Shown here in pieces: positions 52,635-62,014 of a stretch of DNA of 64,000 nt. The stretch spans positions 124,001 to 188,000 of the forward strand of contig CATOTH010000009.1 in the NCBI GenBank assembly GCA_951813065.1, read 5' to 3'. The translations under genes were made by a program, and so were the position numbers. The notes under the pieces were generated by a model that searched no databases, was not told the DNA's origin, and was given only the letters and a program-made list of their open reading frames with translations. The stretch comes from an uncultured Bryobacterales bacterium (GTDB lineage Bacteria > Acidobacteriota > Terriglobia > Bryobacterales > UBA6623). Every line of letters starts with the position of its first letter. Position 1 is the stretch's first letter.

Positions 52635-53687
52635 TTACTCAGTGCCAAGCGAGCGAGCGAAGAACCGCCTCATCTCGGGCGCTGTTTCCTCGAAATTGGC
52701 TCTGAAGACTCCGTGGCCGCTGCCGTCGGTGTAGCGCTTGTAGATCACCTCTGTAGCGCCGGCATTTTTCAGCGCGGAGACGAGATCATCCGAGTTGCTG
52801 ACGTTGACCGTGCTGTCTGAAGCTTCGTGGAAGAGCAGGAACGGCGGGGCGGCGGCGGCGATGTATGTCAGCGGTGAGATCAGGGCATTGTCGGCTTCCG
52901 TGCCGCCGGGAACGTTTGGCCGGGCAGGGGTTGCGGAAGCGGCGACGGCCTGAACGGCGCTGGAATGGTCCAGCCAAGGGCCGGAGTCCAGCCGCCTTTC
53001 GCCGTGCGAGAGTCCGAGCATGGCCACCAGGTGCGCACCGGCGGAATTTCCGTACGCCCCGATTCGCCCGGGATCGACGTTGTATTTCGCGGCGTGCGCT
53101 CGCAGCCAACGCACGGCGCACTTGACATCTTTCACGCACGGCAGCTTCGAGCGGTCGAGGCGGTAGTTCACATTGATCGCCACGTATCCTCTCGCCACGT
53201 AGTCGAGCATGAGTTCGACGAAATTAGGGTTGCGCTTGTCCCCTCGGACCCAGCCACCGCCGTGCACGAGGATGATCGCCGGGCGTGGCCTGTCGGACTC
53301 GACCGCCGGCATGGCGAGGTCCAGCGTCCACAATTCGTGGCCCTCGCGGTAGGGAATGTCGAGTTCAAGCAAGACGCCGGCCGCGGCTTGCTGGCGTATC
53401 TGGTCATCGGTGATCAACTGAGGTGTTCGACGGGCAGCCTGGTTTTGTCCGAGCCGTTCGGCCAACGCGCCCAGTTCCTGTTTGTCGAGGAAAGAGTCGT
53501 TGTTCACATCGATGCGCCGGAAGTTGCCCTTCATCTGGCCAGTGGCTTCATCGGCCGAAATCCGTCCATCGTTGTCCGCATCCTGGATCCTCAACCAGTT
53601 TTCGATTCGCTGTTCTCTGGACGGGGTGTCCTGCGCAAACGCGACGGCGAGGGCCAGTCCCGCGCAGAGGAAGGCAATGTACTTCAC
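52635..53687 (-). CDS. Secreted EF-hand / alpha-beta hydrolase fusion esterase
   Basis: This 350-residue protein has a signal peptide (1-18). Two EF-hand loops follow, at 36-47 (DADNDGRISADE) and 60-71 (DVNNDSFLDKQE). An alpha/beta hydrolase then shows LVHGGGWVRGDK (about 141-151), nucleophile Ser215 in GNSAGAH and a C-terminal DGSGHGVF histidine. Calcium binding may stabilise or switch the esterase. The GTG at 53687 is preferred: GAGGGG lies about 8 bases upstream of it but downstream of the ATG at 53702. The P450 gene ends 24 bp upstream on the same strand, so the two are probably cotranscribed. Confidence 0.88.
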   Translation of the reverse strand: MKYIAFLCAGLALAVAFAQDTPSREQRIENWLRIQDADNDGRISADEATGQMKGNFRRIDVNNDSFLDKQELGALAERLGQNQAARRTPQLITDDQIRQQAAAGVLLELDIPYREGHELWTLDLAMPAVESDRPRPAIILVHGGGWVRGDKRNPNFVELMLDYVARGYVAINVNYRLDRSKLPCVKDVKCAVRWLRAHAAKYNVDPGRIGAYGNSAGAHLVAMLGLSHGERRLDSGPWLDHSSAVQAVAASATPARPNVPGGTEADNALISPLTYIAAAAPPFLLFHEASDSTVNVSNSDDLVSALKNAGATEVIYKRYTDGSGHGVFRANFEETAPEMRRFFARSLGTE

Positions 53688-53711
53688 TGTTGGTCCCCTC
53701 ATTCGAAATCC

Positions 53712-54872
53712 TCAAACCGTGAGCGGCAAGGCGGAGAAGCCCCGGAAATTTGGGGTTGTAACGCGGTGGGCGTCTGCCAAGTCGATCTCCCAATGCCGGC
53801 TCACTGGAAGTAGCATACTAAACAGCGTTTGCGCCATCATGCGCCCAAGCGGGGCTCCCACGCAGAAATGGATTCCTTGGCCCATGCCGAGATGGCGCCT
53901 GGTTTCGCGTCCCAAATCGAACCGATCGGGGTCTTCGAACTCCCTCTCATCGCGATTCGCCGAGCCAATATGCAGCAGTACTTGCGATCCCTCTGGAATG
54001 GTCTTGTCATGCAGCAACACCTCTCGAGTCGGGCAACGCACGAACCCTTGAGCCGCAGCATCCCAGCGCATGCTTTCTTCTATCGCGCCGTGGACCATCG
54101 AGATCTCTTGGCTGAGGAGTTGATAGGTTTCCCGGTGTAGCGCCAAGGCGTACGCAAGGTTGGTAAAGAGATTGTTCGTCGACTCGAATCCGGCCGTCAG
54201 GAACGTCATCGTCGTCACCACGACTTGCTCGCGGTTCAAGCGCCGGCCACACTCCTCGGCTCGGAGCATCGCACTCATCAGGTCTGGCCCCGGCCGTGCG
54301 TTGCGCTCGTCAGCCAAACCTCCCAGGTAGTCGTTCAAGGCGCGCATCGCCAGCACTTGCCTGGATACGCTTCCCACTGGCGCATTCTCCCGCTGAAAGA
54401 AGTCGTCCAGCCAGTGACGCAACAGCAGGAAGTCGGAATTAGGGATGCCGAACATGGCCCCCAGAACGCCGGCGTTGAATGGCGCGGAGATGTCCTGCAC
54501 GAATTCGATCGTGCCGCGCTCGCGGGCCTCTGCCGACATCACTTCGGCCATCGAGCGGACGCTCGGCTGCATCGCTTCGACACTGCGGGGGGTAAAGGCT
54601 TTCTCAACGAGGCTGCGGGCGAAGCGATGACTCGGTGGGTCCGAGGTGCCCAGTGTCTTGCCGATCCGCTCGGGGATGTCGTTCAGCAGATTTCCGCGTC
54701 GCTGGGAGGACCAAGTGCGCCAATCCTTGAACGCGGCGGAGACATCCTTGTAGCGAGTCAGGACCCAGACATCCTCGGGTTCGGAGTAATGCACCGGATC
54801 CTCGTCCCGCATGCGACGGTAAGTCGGATACGGGTCGCTAGAGGCCGTGATGGAGAGCCTGTACGGGGTCAT
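53712..54872 (-). CDS. Cytochrome P450
   Basis: This 386-residue bacterial class I P450 is soluble. The I-helix oxygen motif is FLTAGFESTNN, the K-helix ExxR is EESMR, and the heme loop GMGQGIHFCVGAPLGRM has the thiolate Cys337. TSDPPSHRFARSLVEKAFTP is the conserved C-helix region. It hydroxylates a small hydrophobic substrate with electrons from a ferredoxin; no ferredoxin or reductase is nearby. The ATG at 54872 is used; a GTG three codons upstream is possible. It leads the P450-esterase pair. Confidence 0.93.
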   Translation of the reverse strand: MTPYRLSITASSDPYPTYRRMRDEDPVHYSEPEDVWVLTRYKDVSAAFKDWRTWSSQRRGNLLNDIPERIGKTLGTSDPPSHRFARSLVEKAFTPRSVEAMQPSVRSMAEVMSAEARERGTIEFVQDISAPFNAGVLGAMFGIPNSDFLLLRHWLDDFFQRENAPVGSVSRQVLAMRALNDYLGGLADERNARPGPDLMSAMLRAEECGRRLNREQVVVTTMTFLTAGFESTNNLFTNLAYALALHRETYQLLSQEISMVHGAIEESMRWDAAAQGFVRCPTREVLLHDKTIPEGSQVLLHIGSANRDEREFEDPDRFDLGRETRRHLGMGQGIHFCVGAPLGRMMAQTLFSMLLPVSRHWEIDLADAHRVTTPNFRGFSALPLTV

Positions 54873-55190
54873 GGTCGGCACCCCGCGGCATTCCTCAAGA
54901 TGGTGCCGAGCCGTCCGCGCCTCCGGGCCAGACGTGGCAACGCCCCAACGGCGTTCAGTATGGAGCTGCCACGCGCGTCAGAGCGTCGCGTATCCGAGCC
55001 CGCCGGACCGATGATCAGGCTCGGAATGAGGGGCCATCCAGCAACCATGGCGTCACACCGTAGCGGAGCGGAGTTGCAGACCCAGCGCCGGGTTCGCACG
55101 CCGGAGCGCGTGAAAACCCAATCCGTGAGCGCTTGAGCCATATCGACGCAACCTTGCGAACAAGGCGTGCCTGCAATGTTATCCGAGGTG
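54873..55190. other. Divergent intergenic region between P450 and esterase genes
   Basis: No gene is supported; the frames are Arg-rich and random-looking. The rightward promoter lies at its right end. I cannot identify the promoter of the P450 gene. Confidence 0.4.
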
Positions 55191-55219
55191 TTGCGTAAAC
55201 GCAATTTATTCCGTATAGT
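55191..55219 (+). promoter_or_regulatory. Sigma70-type promoter predicted to give a leaderless mRNA
   Basis: TTGCGT (55191-55196) and TATAGT (55214-55219) are spaced by 17 bp. The ATG begins six bases after the -10, exactly where transcription should start, and there is no Shine-Dalgarno. The -35 element is half of a 14-bp palindrome TTGCGTAAACGCAA (55191-55204), a possible operator. Confidence 0.6.
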
Positions 55220-55225
55220 CCAACC

Positions 55226-56203
55226 ATGCGCAAGGAATTCAGGGTCGACCGTCTCAGCCTGAATTCGTTGTCTTTGGCGGTGTTGTTGCCGCTGGCGTTA
55301 ACGAGCGTCGTGACTCTTCCGGCACAGGAAGGGGTCCAGCGCAGCCGCGCGCCTCGCCCGCAGTTTGAACTGCCAGAGGGCGTCACCGCTCACCTGGACT
55401 TGGTCTACGGTTCGGTCGATGGCCGCGACCTGCACCTTGACCTCTATGTTCCTGAGACGAGGCCCGCCAGCCCCATGCCCCTTGTCGTTTGGATCCATGG
55501 CGGCGGCTGGCGCGGAGGGAGCAAGGACGGGCTTAGACGGCCAGGACCCATTCTCGAGCATGGCGGATACATCTTAGCCTCGGTTGACTACCGCCTGAGC
55601 GGAGAGGCGATCTTTCCGGCGGCGATCGCCGATTGCAAGGCGGCCGTGCGTTGGTTGCGCGCGAATGCCTCGGACTACGGAATCGATCCGGACAGGCTAG
55701 CCGTTTGGGGCTCCTCCGCGGGCGGCCATCTGGTGGCATTGCTCGGCACGGCCTGGGATGTCAGGGAATGGGACGTGATCCACGCGGAGAACCAGGATGT
55801 CTCCTCGAAGCCGACGATGGTTTGCAACTGGTTTGGGCCGACGGACTTCTTGCGAATGAACGATTTTGAAGGCCGAATCGACCACGACGCTGCCGGATCG
55901 CAGGAATCCGAGTTCATCGGGGTTCCAATCCAAGAGCATCCCGACCGGGTGCGCAGGGCCAATCCGATCACTTACGTCACGCCGGACGACCCGCCCATGC
56001 TCCTCATGCATGGCGAGCAGGACCTCAGTGTTCCGTACAACCAGAGCGAGCTGCTATACGCAGCGCTGCAGGAGGCTGGCGTGGAATCGCGCCTGTACAA
56101 GGTCGTTGGTGCCGATCATGGGTTCCGGAATGCAGTGAAGGACACGCCCGAGTCGCTCTTCAAGATGGTCGCCGAGTTCCTCGACCGTCATCTCAAACCG
56201 TAG
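55226..56203 (+). CDS. Secreted alpha/beta hydrolase (acyl-glycan esterase-like)
   Basis: This 325-residue protein has a signal peptide (about 1-34). It has the esterase motif [14 protein letters not shown] (89-102), nucleophile Ser164 in GSSAGGH, acid in HGEQDLSVP and histidine in GADHGF. It resembles feruloyl/acetylxylan-esterase-like enzymes that deacylate polysaccharides. The sulfatase gene begins 4 bp after its stop, so the two should be cotranscribed and may remove acyl and sulfate groups from one glycan. Its promoter predicts a leaderless transcript. Confidence 0.92.
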   Translation: MRKEFRVDRLSLNSLSLAVLLPLALTSVVTLPAQEGVQRSRAPRPQFELPEGVTAHLDLVYGSVDGRDLHLDLYVPETRPASPMPLVVWIHGGGWRGGSKDGLRRPGPILEHGGYILASVDYRLSGEAIFPAAIADCKAAVRWLRANASDYGIDPDRLAVWGSSAGGHLVALLGTAWDVREWDVIHAENQDVSSKPTMVCNWFGPTDFLRMNDFEGRIDHDAAGSQESEFIGVPIQEHPDRVRRANPITYVTPDDPPMLLMHGEQDLSVPYNQSELLYAALQEAGVESRLYKVVGADHGFRNAVKDTPESLFKMVAEFLDRHLKP

Positions 56204-56207
56204 GACC

Positions 56208-57629
56208 ATGTCGAGACTGTTCACGCTTCTGATCGCGTTGGCGCTCTGCGGGTTGGCTTCGTCGAGGGCAGTGGCAGAGAGTCCCGACATCCTGCTCATC
56301 TCGATCGACGATCTCAATGACTGGGTTGGTCCGCTCGGTGGCCATCCCCAAGCGAAGACCCCGAATATCGACCGCCTTGCGGCCCGGGGGATGACGTTCA
56401 CGAACGCTCATGCCACCGCGGCGATCTGCAATCCGTCAAGAAGCTCGTTGATGAGCGGCATGCTGCCTTCCCATATCGGCGTGTACGGCAACAATCACGA
56501 TTGGCGAAACTCTCCTGCGCTCGAAGGCAAGCCCGTGTTGCCGCTATTCCTCCAGGAAAACGGCTACCGAACGCTCGGAGGTGGGAAGCTTTTCCACAGC
56601 CACACGTACTTTCCGCGTGCCTTTTTCGGGCTGCTTCCCCGGAAGGGTTTCGATGACTACTACCCGGCGATGAACCGCCAGTTGCCCGACGAGGTTCGTC
56701 CGCTCGGCTGGCCCCTCAACGAGAACCCTAACCTGGTCCTTGGATTCTTCGATTGGGCTCCCGTCGCCGCGGAGGACTCGGCGATGGCCGACGGCCAAGT
56801 CGTCTCTTGGGCGGTCAGGCAGATCGGTGCAACGCACGAGAAGCCGCTTTTCCTGGGTGCCGGGATCTACCGACCCCACCTTCCTTGGTATATCCCCCAA
56901 GCGTACTTCGACCTGCACCCGCTCGACCAGGTCGAATTGCCCTCGACAATTCAGAACGATCTGGACGACGTGCCCGGGGCGAAGCGATATGCCAACAATC
57001 AGCGGGTCCACGAGTGGGTTGTCGAGACCGGTAAATGGAAGGAAGGCGTTCAAGCATACCTGGCCAGCATCAGCTTTGCCGACGCGATGGTGGGTCAGCT
57101 CCTGGATGCTCTGGATGCGAGCGGACGAGCGGGCCGAACGATCATTGCGCTCTTTTCCGATCACGGCTGGCACCTCGGCGAAAAGGGCCAGTGGCGCAAG
57201 CAGACCCTTTGGGAAGAATCGACCCGCGTGCCGTTGATCGTTGTCGCCCCAGGCGTCACGGTGGCCGGCAGCCGGTCGGCCGAGCCTGTCTCGTTGCTCG
57301 ATCTGTATCCGACCCTAGTGGATCTCGCTGGGCTCGATCCACCAGGCCATTTGCAGGGTCACAGCCTGTTGCCGTTGCTTCGAGATCCCGGTGCCGAATG
57401 GCCCCACGTCGCGATCACCACTCACCTCTTCGGCAACCATGCCGTTCGCACGCGCTTTCACCGTTACATCCGGTATGCGGATGGCGGCGAAGAGCTCTAC
57501 GACCATCGCGAGGACCCGCAGGAGTGGCAAAATCTGGCCTTGTCGCCGGATCACGCCGAACTCAAGGAACGGCTCGCCAGTCTCCTGCCGACGGTCAATC
57601 TCCAGCCACCGAATCGTTCCCGACGCTAG
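56208..57629 (+). CDS. Secreted sulfatase (iduronate-2-sulfatase-like)
   Basis: This 473-residue protein has a signal peptide (about 1-23). Metal residues D34-D35 are in LLISIDDLNDWVG, the formylglycine site ICNPSRSSL has Cys74, GVYGNNHDWR and GGGKLFH follow, and the second metal site is FSDHGWHLGEKGQWRKQTLW. These are hallmarks of iduronate-2-sulfatase and choline-sulfatase-like members. It ends with LYDHREDPQEWQNLA. It is cotranscribed with the upstream esterase (4-bp gap). Confidence 0.94.
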   Translation: MSRLFTLLIALALCGLASSRAVAESPDILLISIDDLNDWVGPLGGHPQAKTPNIDRLAARGMTFTNAHATAAICNPSRSSLMSGMLPSHIGVYGNNHDWRNSPALEGKPVLPLFLQENGYRTLGGGKLFHSHTYFPRAFFGLLPRKGFDDYYPAMNRQLPDEVRPLGWPLNENPNLVLGFFDWAPVAAEDSAMADGQVVSWAVRQIGATHEKPLFLGAGIYRPHLPWYIPQAYFDLHPLDQVELPSTIQNDLDDVPGAKRYANNQRVHEWVVETGKWKEGVQAYLASISFADAMVGQLLDALDASGRAGRTIIALFSDHGWHLGEKGQWRKQTLWEESTRVPLIVVAPGVTVAGSRSAEPVSLLDLYPTLVDLAGLDPPGHLQGHSLLPLLRDPGAEWPHVAITTHLFGNHAVRTRFHRYIRYADGGEELYDHREDPQEWQNLALSPDHAELKERLASLLPTVNLQPPNRSRR

Positions 57630-57953
57630 GACAGGGAGAGACCGACCTGTACCCGGTGGCGTCCCGCGCGAAGGCCCCGCGTGTAGGACTGCGGCGAGTT
57701 CGCGAGATCGCGGGGAACCCAGCAAAGGTGGCTGACCATACCAGCCGGGCATGCCAGAGGGCTACTGTCACTGGCCAGCCACTTGCCGGGGATTATCCGA
57801 GAAGATTCCAGTGCGGCAGTGCGGTGGAGCGACTGTGCTCTCCACCAGGGTCCAGCCACCTTTCCAGAGAAGGCAGCAGTTGCGCCAAGGCCCATAGATC
57901 GCGACGCGTCGCAATTCGACGCGCACTTGTTCAAGGAGGGCCGTTTGATTGGC
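57630..57953. other. Intergenic stretch after the sulfatase, no gene seen
   Basis: A short inverted repeat GCGTCG-CAATT-CGACGC lies near 57905-57921. Otherwise I see only random frames. Confidence 0.4.
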
Positions 57954-58091
57954 TCAAGTTTTCAATCTGGCAGGCAGTTCATGCCACGTGCGGCCATCCA
58001 GTTTCCGGCCGGTCCGCTTGATGAAAACGCCACTCCATTGCATTGACGTAGAACGGAACAGCGGCGTTGGTATCTGGCAGTTCGTCATCGA
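57954..58091 (-). pseudogene. C-terminal remnant of a DUF5131 (phage Gp37/Gp68-like) gene
   Basis: The minus-strand frame ending at 57954 reads MQWSGVFIKRTGRKLDGRT then WHELP. This resembles the end of DUF5131 proteins (F-K-Q-W-G-G-x-x-K-K-x-T-G-R-x-L-D-G-R-T-W-D-E-x-P). An upstream TNCQIPTPLF segment in the same frame may correspond to the preceding strand. No N-terminal part, start or radical-SAM-like Cys cluster is present, so only a fragment remains. Confidence 0.45.
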
Positions 58092-58452
58092 CCTGTGCCC
58101 GTAACAGAGAAGGAACCCACGCGAACCACAAGATTGACCTGCAGATCCAGCGAGGCAACCTGCGCCATCTCCCGTCACAGCCACCTCGTCATCCGGCAGG
58201 GCCTTGATCGCGATGCCGTGTCGGAGTCAACGGTGCGGAGCGAACCGATCCACCACCCGGTGAACCGGCCGCTCGTGCGCGACCGTGCCGTCCAGACCTT
58301 TGAGCCGGGTTGTGTAGTCGAGGCCCGGCGCCGGCACGCCGAGATCATTGTCGAGAGGCGCTGCACGGCAGCGGGCTCAACTACGCTGCGCACTGTGTGG
58401 CCACGGAAGTGCCATAGCGGCAAATAGTTCGCAGCAATCGGCATACTGAAGT
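58092..58452. other. Intergenic stretch before the decarboxylase gene
   Basis: No gene is assignable. A minus-strand stretch of about 41 codons at 58227-58350 has a protein-like composition but I do not recognise it; it could be further debris of a decayed gene. Confidence 0.35.
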
Positions 58453-59889
58453 TTGTCGCAAGAAATACCTCTCACACTGTCAGAACGGGAGATGCGCGAT
58501 CTGGGTTACCGGGTCATCGACATGCTCGTCGAGCATACTCGCGACCTTCGGCAGAAACCCGTAACGCAGTCAAGGGACAAGGCGACTCTGACATCCCTCT
58601 TTGGCGAACCGCCCCCGGAAGTTGGCGAGGATCTCGATGCATTGCTAAAGACTGCGAACGAAGGAATCTTCGGCAACGTCATGTACGTCAATCATCCGCG
58701 ATTCTTTGCGTTTGCCCCGGGACCCAGCAACTTCGTCAGCGCGATGGCAGATGCATTGGCTAGCGGCTTCAATGTGTTCTCCGGAATCTCGCTTGAAGGC
58801 TCCGCCGCAGCTCAGATCGAGGAAACCGTGATCGATTGGCTACGCCAGATTTGCGGCCTCCCGGAATCGGCCGGTGGGGTGCTCGTCAGTGGCGGTTCGA
58901 TGGCCAACCTGACGGCACTTGCAGCGGCCAGAAAGGCCGCACTCGGAGATGAGTGGCACAACGCCACAATATATTTTTCGGACCAGACGCATTCGTCGAT
59001 AGCTCGAGCTGCCAGCATTCTCGGCTTCCGGGCAAAGCAGCTTAGGAGAATCCCCTCCGATGAAGGTTTTCGGATCCAATCTGATCTTCTGAGACGGACT
59101 GTTGGCCGTGACCGCCGCGACGGCCTTCACCCGTTCTGTGTCGTCGCTAACGCCGGAACCATCAACACTGGCGCGGTGGACCCACTCGCAGACATTGCGA
59201 GCCTGTGCAAGGACGAGCGAATGTGGTTCCACATTGACGGGGCGTTTGGAGCGCCGGCGATGTTGACGGAAGAAGGCAGAGCATTACTTTGGGGACTGGA
59301 GCGTGCCGATTCCCTGTCACTGGACCCTCACAAATGGCTATTTCAGCCATTCGATATTGGATGTGTCCTGGTGCGCGACCGTGGTCGCCTCAAGGAGACG
59401 TTCCAGGTTCTACCGGAGTACTTGGAGGTCGCAATGAGCGCTGGAGATGGAATCAATTTTTGCGATTTTGGTCCGGAGCTTACGCGAAGATTTCGTGCGT
59501 TGAAGTTGTGGATGTCGATCAAGGCGTTTGGTCTCGAGAGCTTTCGCAGAGCGGTGGAAGTCGGGTTGGAGAATGCCCGATTCGCCGAAAGTCAACTGCG
59601 TGCCCACGATTGCTGGGAGATCCTCACCCCAGCCAATCTCGGTGTCGTGACGTTTCGATACCAGCCCCGAGACTTGCCGGAATCGGAACTGAACAACCTC
59701 AATCTCTCGATCTGCCGACGCTGCCTGTCAACCGGGTTTTCCATGGTGATGACTACCGAGCTTCGCAACAAGACTGCCTTGCGTCTCTGTACGATCAATC
59801 CCCGCACCACCAAGGAAGATATTTCCGAAACGATTCGGCATCTTGAACGGGATGCGATCTCCGTGACGCACGCTCTCGCCACCTGCTGA
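58453..59889 (+). CDS. PLP-dependent group II decarboxylase (aromatic L-amino acid decarboxylase-like)
   Basis: This 478-residue fold-type-I enzyme has the substrate and PLP motifs MYVNHPRFFAFAPGPSN, VLVSGGSMANLTALAAAR, DQTHSSIARAA, WFHIDGAFGAP and the PLP lysine in SLDPHKWLFQP (about residue 294). It probably removes the carboxyl group from aromatic or related amino acids to give amines. The start is TTG at 58453; the ATG at 58492 would shorten the N-terminal helix MRDLGYRVIDMLVEH only slightly. It is a single gene, convergent with the DinB gene. Confidence 0.9.
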   Translation: MSQEIPLTLSEREMRDLGYRVIDMLVEHTRDLRQKPVTQSRDKATLTSLFGEPPPEVGEDLDALLKTANEGIFGNVMYVNHPRFFAFAPGPSNFVSAMADALASGFNVFSGISLEGSAAAQIEETVIDWLRQICGLPESAGGVLVSGGSMANLTALAAARKAALGDEWHNATIYFSDQTHSSIARAASILGFRAKQLRRIPSDEGFRIQSDLLRRTVGRDRRDGLHPFCVVANAGTINTGAVDPLADIASLCKDERMWFHIDGAFGAPAMLTEEGRALLWGLERADSLSLDPHKWLFQPFDIGCVLVRDRGRLKETFQVLPEYLEVAMSAGDGINFCDFGPELTRRFRALKLWMSIKAFGLESFRRAVEVGLENARFAESQLRAHDCWEILTPANLGVVTFRYQPRDLPESELNNLNLSICRRCLSTGFSMVMTTELRNKTALRLCTINPRTTKEDISETIRHLERDAISVTHALATC

Positions 59890-60041
59890 GAGGGCATTGG
59901 CGGCTCATGCCGGGTGAGGAGCGCTGGTCGACGAAGTCTTCGCCAGCGACGACCGCATCAATCGACGGTCCGATCAGCGCGCCTTAACCTTGAGAACTTG
60001 CGCAACCGACAGTCCCTGAGTTGCCTGCGCCTCGAATCGCG

Positions 60042-60518
60042 CTAAGACCAAATCCCCAATAGACGCCTCAGCATGATCAGCTGGCCCAGGTGGTGTGAGT
60101 TGTGATCGGCAACGAGCAATGCCTCACGGAGAATTGTCTGGCCCTGACCGTGTGCGATCGGAGTGAGCAAATCCACCGCAGGATCCGCTAGCAGACGCTT
60201 CATTTCACTCAGGTCACTTTGAAACCGTGCCAGTGAGCTGTCCCAAGCTGCGTCGCTCGGCGGGTCTTCATCGACCGGCCAGTAGCCGCCCGGAAAGCTT
60301 GGAGAAACGTGGTTCGGGTTGCGGCTGAATTCGAGGATGTCCCACTGACAGATCCGCAGGTGCTCGAGGAGTTGCCAAGCCGAGTGAGGACACCCCGCGA
60401 CCTTGGTACCCCGCAGTTCCTTGGGCCAGCCGGAAAGAGCGGGGTTGAAGTTCACATGCGCATCTTCCCAATCCAGGAGTCGAATCAGGTGTTCGCGCAA
60501 CGCCTCTTGGTCTCGCAT
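60042..60518 (-). CDS. DinB-like four-helix metalloprotein
   Basis: This 158-residue protein has the DinB/YfiT-like layout. The first metal-histidine helix is [18 protein letters not shown], and the C-terminal one is [20 protein letters not shown] with the H-x-x-x-H pattern. Family members include thiol S-transferases (bacillithiol, mycothiol, glutathione) and proteins of unknown role. The ATG at 60518 starts [11 protein letters not shown]; the longer frame to 60728 has no family match. It is divergent from the sialidase gene. Confidence 0.85.
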   Translation of the reverse strand: MRDQEALREHLIRLLDWEDAHVNFNPALSGWPKELRGTKVAGCPHSAWQLLEHLRICQWDILEFSRNPNHVSPSFPGGYWPVDEDPPSDAAWDSSLARFQSDLSEMKRLLADPAVDLLTPIAHGQGQTILREALLVADHNSHHLGQLIMLRRLLGIWS

Positions 60519-60856
60519 CGGATCTCCTCGCCGTCTCGGACCGCGACGGTCCTGATAGGTTAGCTCCCAAACGGCTGTCGTGGAAGCGACCGGATCGAGA
60601 TGCCTGACACTTGCGACCACCGTCGGATCCAAGGGGGCAGGATGGCCGATTCCGGCAAGGTCTAGCGTTGCCAGGGGACCGGTCTTGATCAGGAGCCGCG
60701 ACAAGAAGGTCGCCCCCCCTCTCCCCAATGCTTGACCCGGGAGCCAGACTCGGCGTCGGATGTCAGTGACCCAGTCTTGGGAGCAGCGGGGCCCATGCGT
60801 TCATCGGGGACGGCTCCCCGAGGGGCTGTGAGGAGTTGCTAGGATGTCATCCGGTC
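60519..60856. other. Divergent intergenic region, no gene seen
   Basis: A GGGGA/TCCCC hairpin is near 60805-60820. TAGGAT at 60839-60844 might be a -10 for the sialidase gene, without a clear -35. The leftward open frame here looks like non-coding extension. Confidence 0.35.
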
Positions 60857-62014
60857 ATGGTCCTGACGCGCCGCGCATTCTCGGCTTCACTCGTGCCTAG
60901 CCTTGCTCTCGCCCAACGCGGGGACATCGATGAACGGGTCGTGTTTCCTGCCGGTGAAGGCGAATATCACACCTACCGCATTCCGGCCCTGTTGCCGACC
61001 CCGACGGGTGCGCTTCTCGCTTTCTGCGAGGGACGCCGGTTCGGTCGCGGAGACAGCGGCGCGATTGACCTCGTGGTAAAGCGATCAGAGGACTCGGGGA
61101 AGACATGGTCGGCCTTGCAGGTCGTGTGGAGAGACGGGGAGAACACATGCGGCAATCCATGTCCGGTGGTCGACGCTCGGACAGGCCGCGTGCTCTTGCC
61201 GATGACCTGGAACAGCGGTGAAGACCACGGCCGCGAATTGCACCGCGGCACAGGGAAGGGTACTCGCAGGGTGTTTGTGGCAAGTTCCGACGACGATGGG
61301 GAGAGCTGGTCAGCGGCTCGGGACATCACGGCGCAGGCGAAGGGTCCGGATTGGTGGTGGTACGCAACCGGCCCGGGAGTGGCGATTCAGTTGCGACGAG
61401 GTACCCATGCCGGTCGGCTTGTCGTACCCGCGAACCATACCTCGGAGCGAGACGGGTTCGCCGCACACGCGATCTTGTCCGATGACGGCGGCGAGTCCTG
61501 GACTCGAAGCTCCGTCATTGCGCCAGCTTGCAACGAGAGCCAGGTTGTCGAGTTGGAGGATGAACGGCTGATGATGAGTAGCCGCAGCCAGTCTTTCACC
61601 AACGCGGAACGCACTGGGTACCGCTCGATCTCATTCAGCAACGATGGCGGGGAGACCTGGTCTGCGCCTGAGCCCGACCCACACCTAGGCGATCCCCAGG
61701 TCCAGGCGAGCTTGATTCGGTACTCCTGGCCAGGCACGGCCTCCGCAGGTCGGCTGCTGTTTGCGAATCCCGCGCCACCTGTCTCACGCGAGCGCGGGGA
61801 GCGGATCCGCATGACGGTCCGCTTGAGTCGAGACGACGGGAGGACCTGGCCTGCAAAGCGACTAATTCACCAAGGACCGGCAGCATACTCGAGCTTGGCG
61901 CGCCTGCCGGACGGCGCGGTGGGCTTGCTGTTCGAGGCAGGCAGCGATGGGCCTTACGAAGGCATTCGCTTGGCGCGCTTCTCGCTCGAATGGCTAGAGG
62001 GAGGGGTAGCCTGA
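60857..62014 (+). CDS. Exported exo-alpha-sialidase (BNR/Asp-box)
   Basis: This 385-residue protein has a Tat-like signal (LTRRAFSASLVPSLALAQ). The sialidase fold begins EYHTYRIPALL with the YRIP Arg. Five Asp boxes follow: SEDSGKTWS, SDDDGESWS, SDDGGESWT, SNDGGETWS and SRDDGRTWP. SLARLPDGAVGLLFEAG holds the late catalytic Glu/Tyr region. It should release terminal sialic acids from glycans in the periplasm or outside. I used the ATG at 60857 rather than a TTG at 60836. With the sulfatases and esterases it suggests use of animal- or algal-type glycans. Confidence 0.92.
   Translation: MVLTRRAFSASLVPSLALAQRGDIDERVVFPAGEGEYHTYRIPALLPTPTGALLAFCEGRRFGRGDSGAIDLVVKRSEDSGKTWSALQVVWRDGENTCGNPCPVVDARTGRVLLPMTWNSGEDHGRELHRGTGKGTRRVFVASSDDDGESWSAARDITAQAKGPDWWWYATGPGVAIQLRRGTHAGRLVVPANHTSERDGFAAHAILSDDGGESWTRSSVIAPACNESQVVELEDERLMMSSRSQSFTNAERTGYRSISFSNDGGETWSAPEPDPHLGDPQVQASLIRYSWPGTASAGRLLFANPAPPVSRERGERIRMTVRLSRDDGRTWPAKRLIHQGPAAYSSLARLPDGAVGLLFEAGSDGPYEGIRLARFSLEWLEGGVA

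Noticed and set aside
57035-58021. Plus-strand frame of 328 codons overlapping the sulfatase end
   Set aside because: Most of it is out of frame with the sulfatase and is Arg/Pro-rich as expected for a shadow frame.
58227-58350. Minus-strand stretch of about 41 codons with protein-like composition
   Set aside because: No recognisable family, no start and no continuation; reported only as possible debris.
60519-60728. N-terminal extension of the DinB-like protein
   Set aside because: No family match and the ATG at 60518 gives the normal length.
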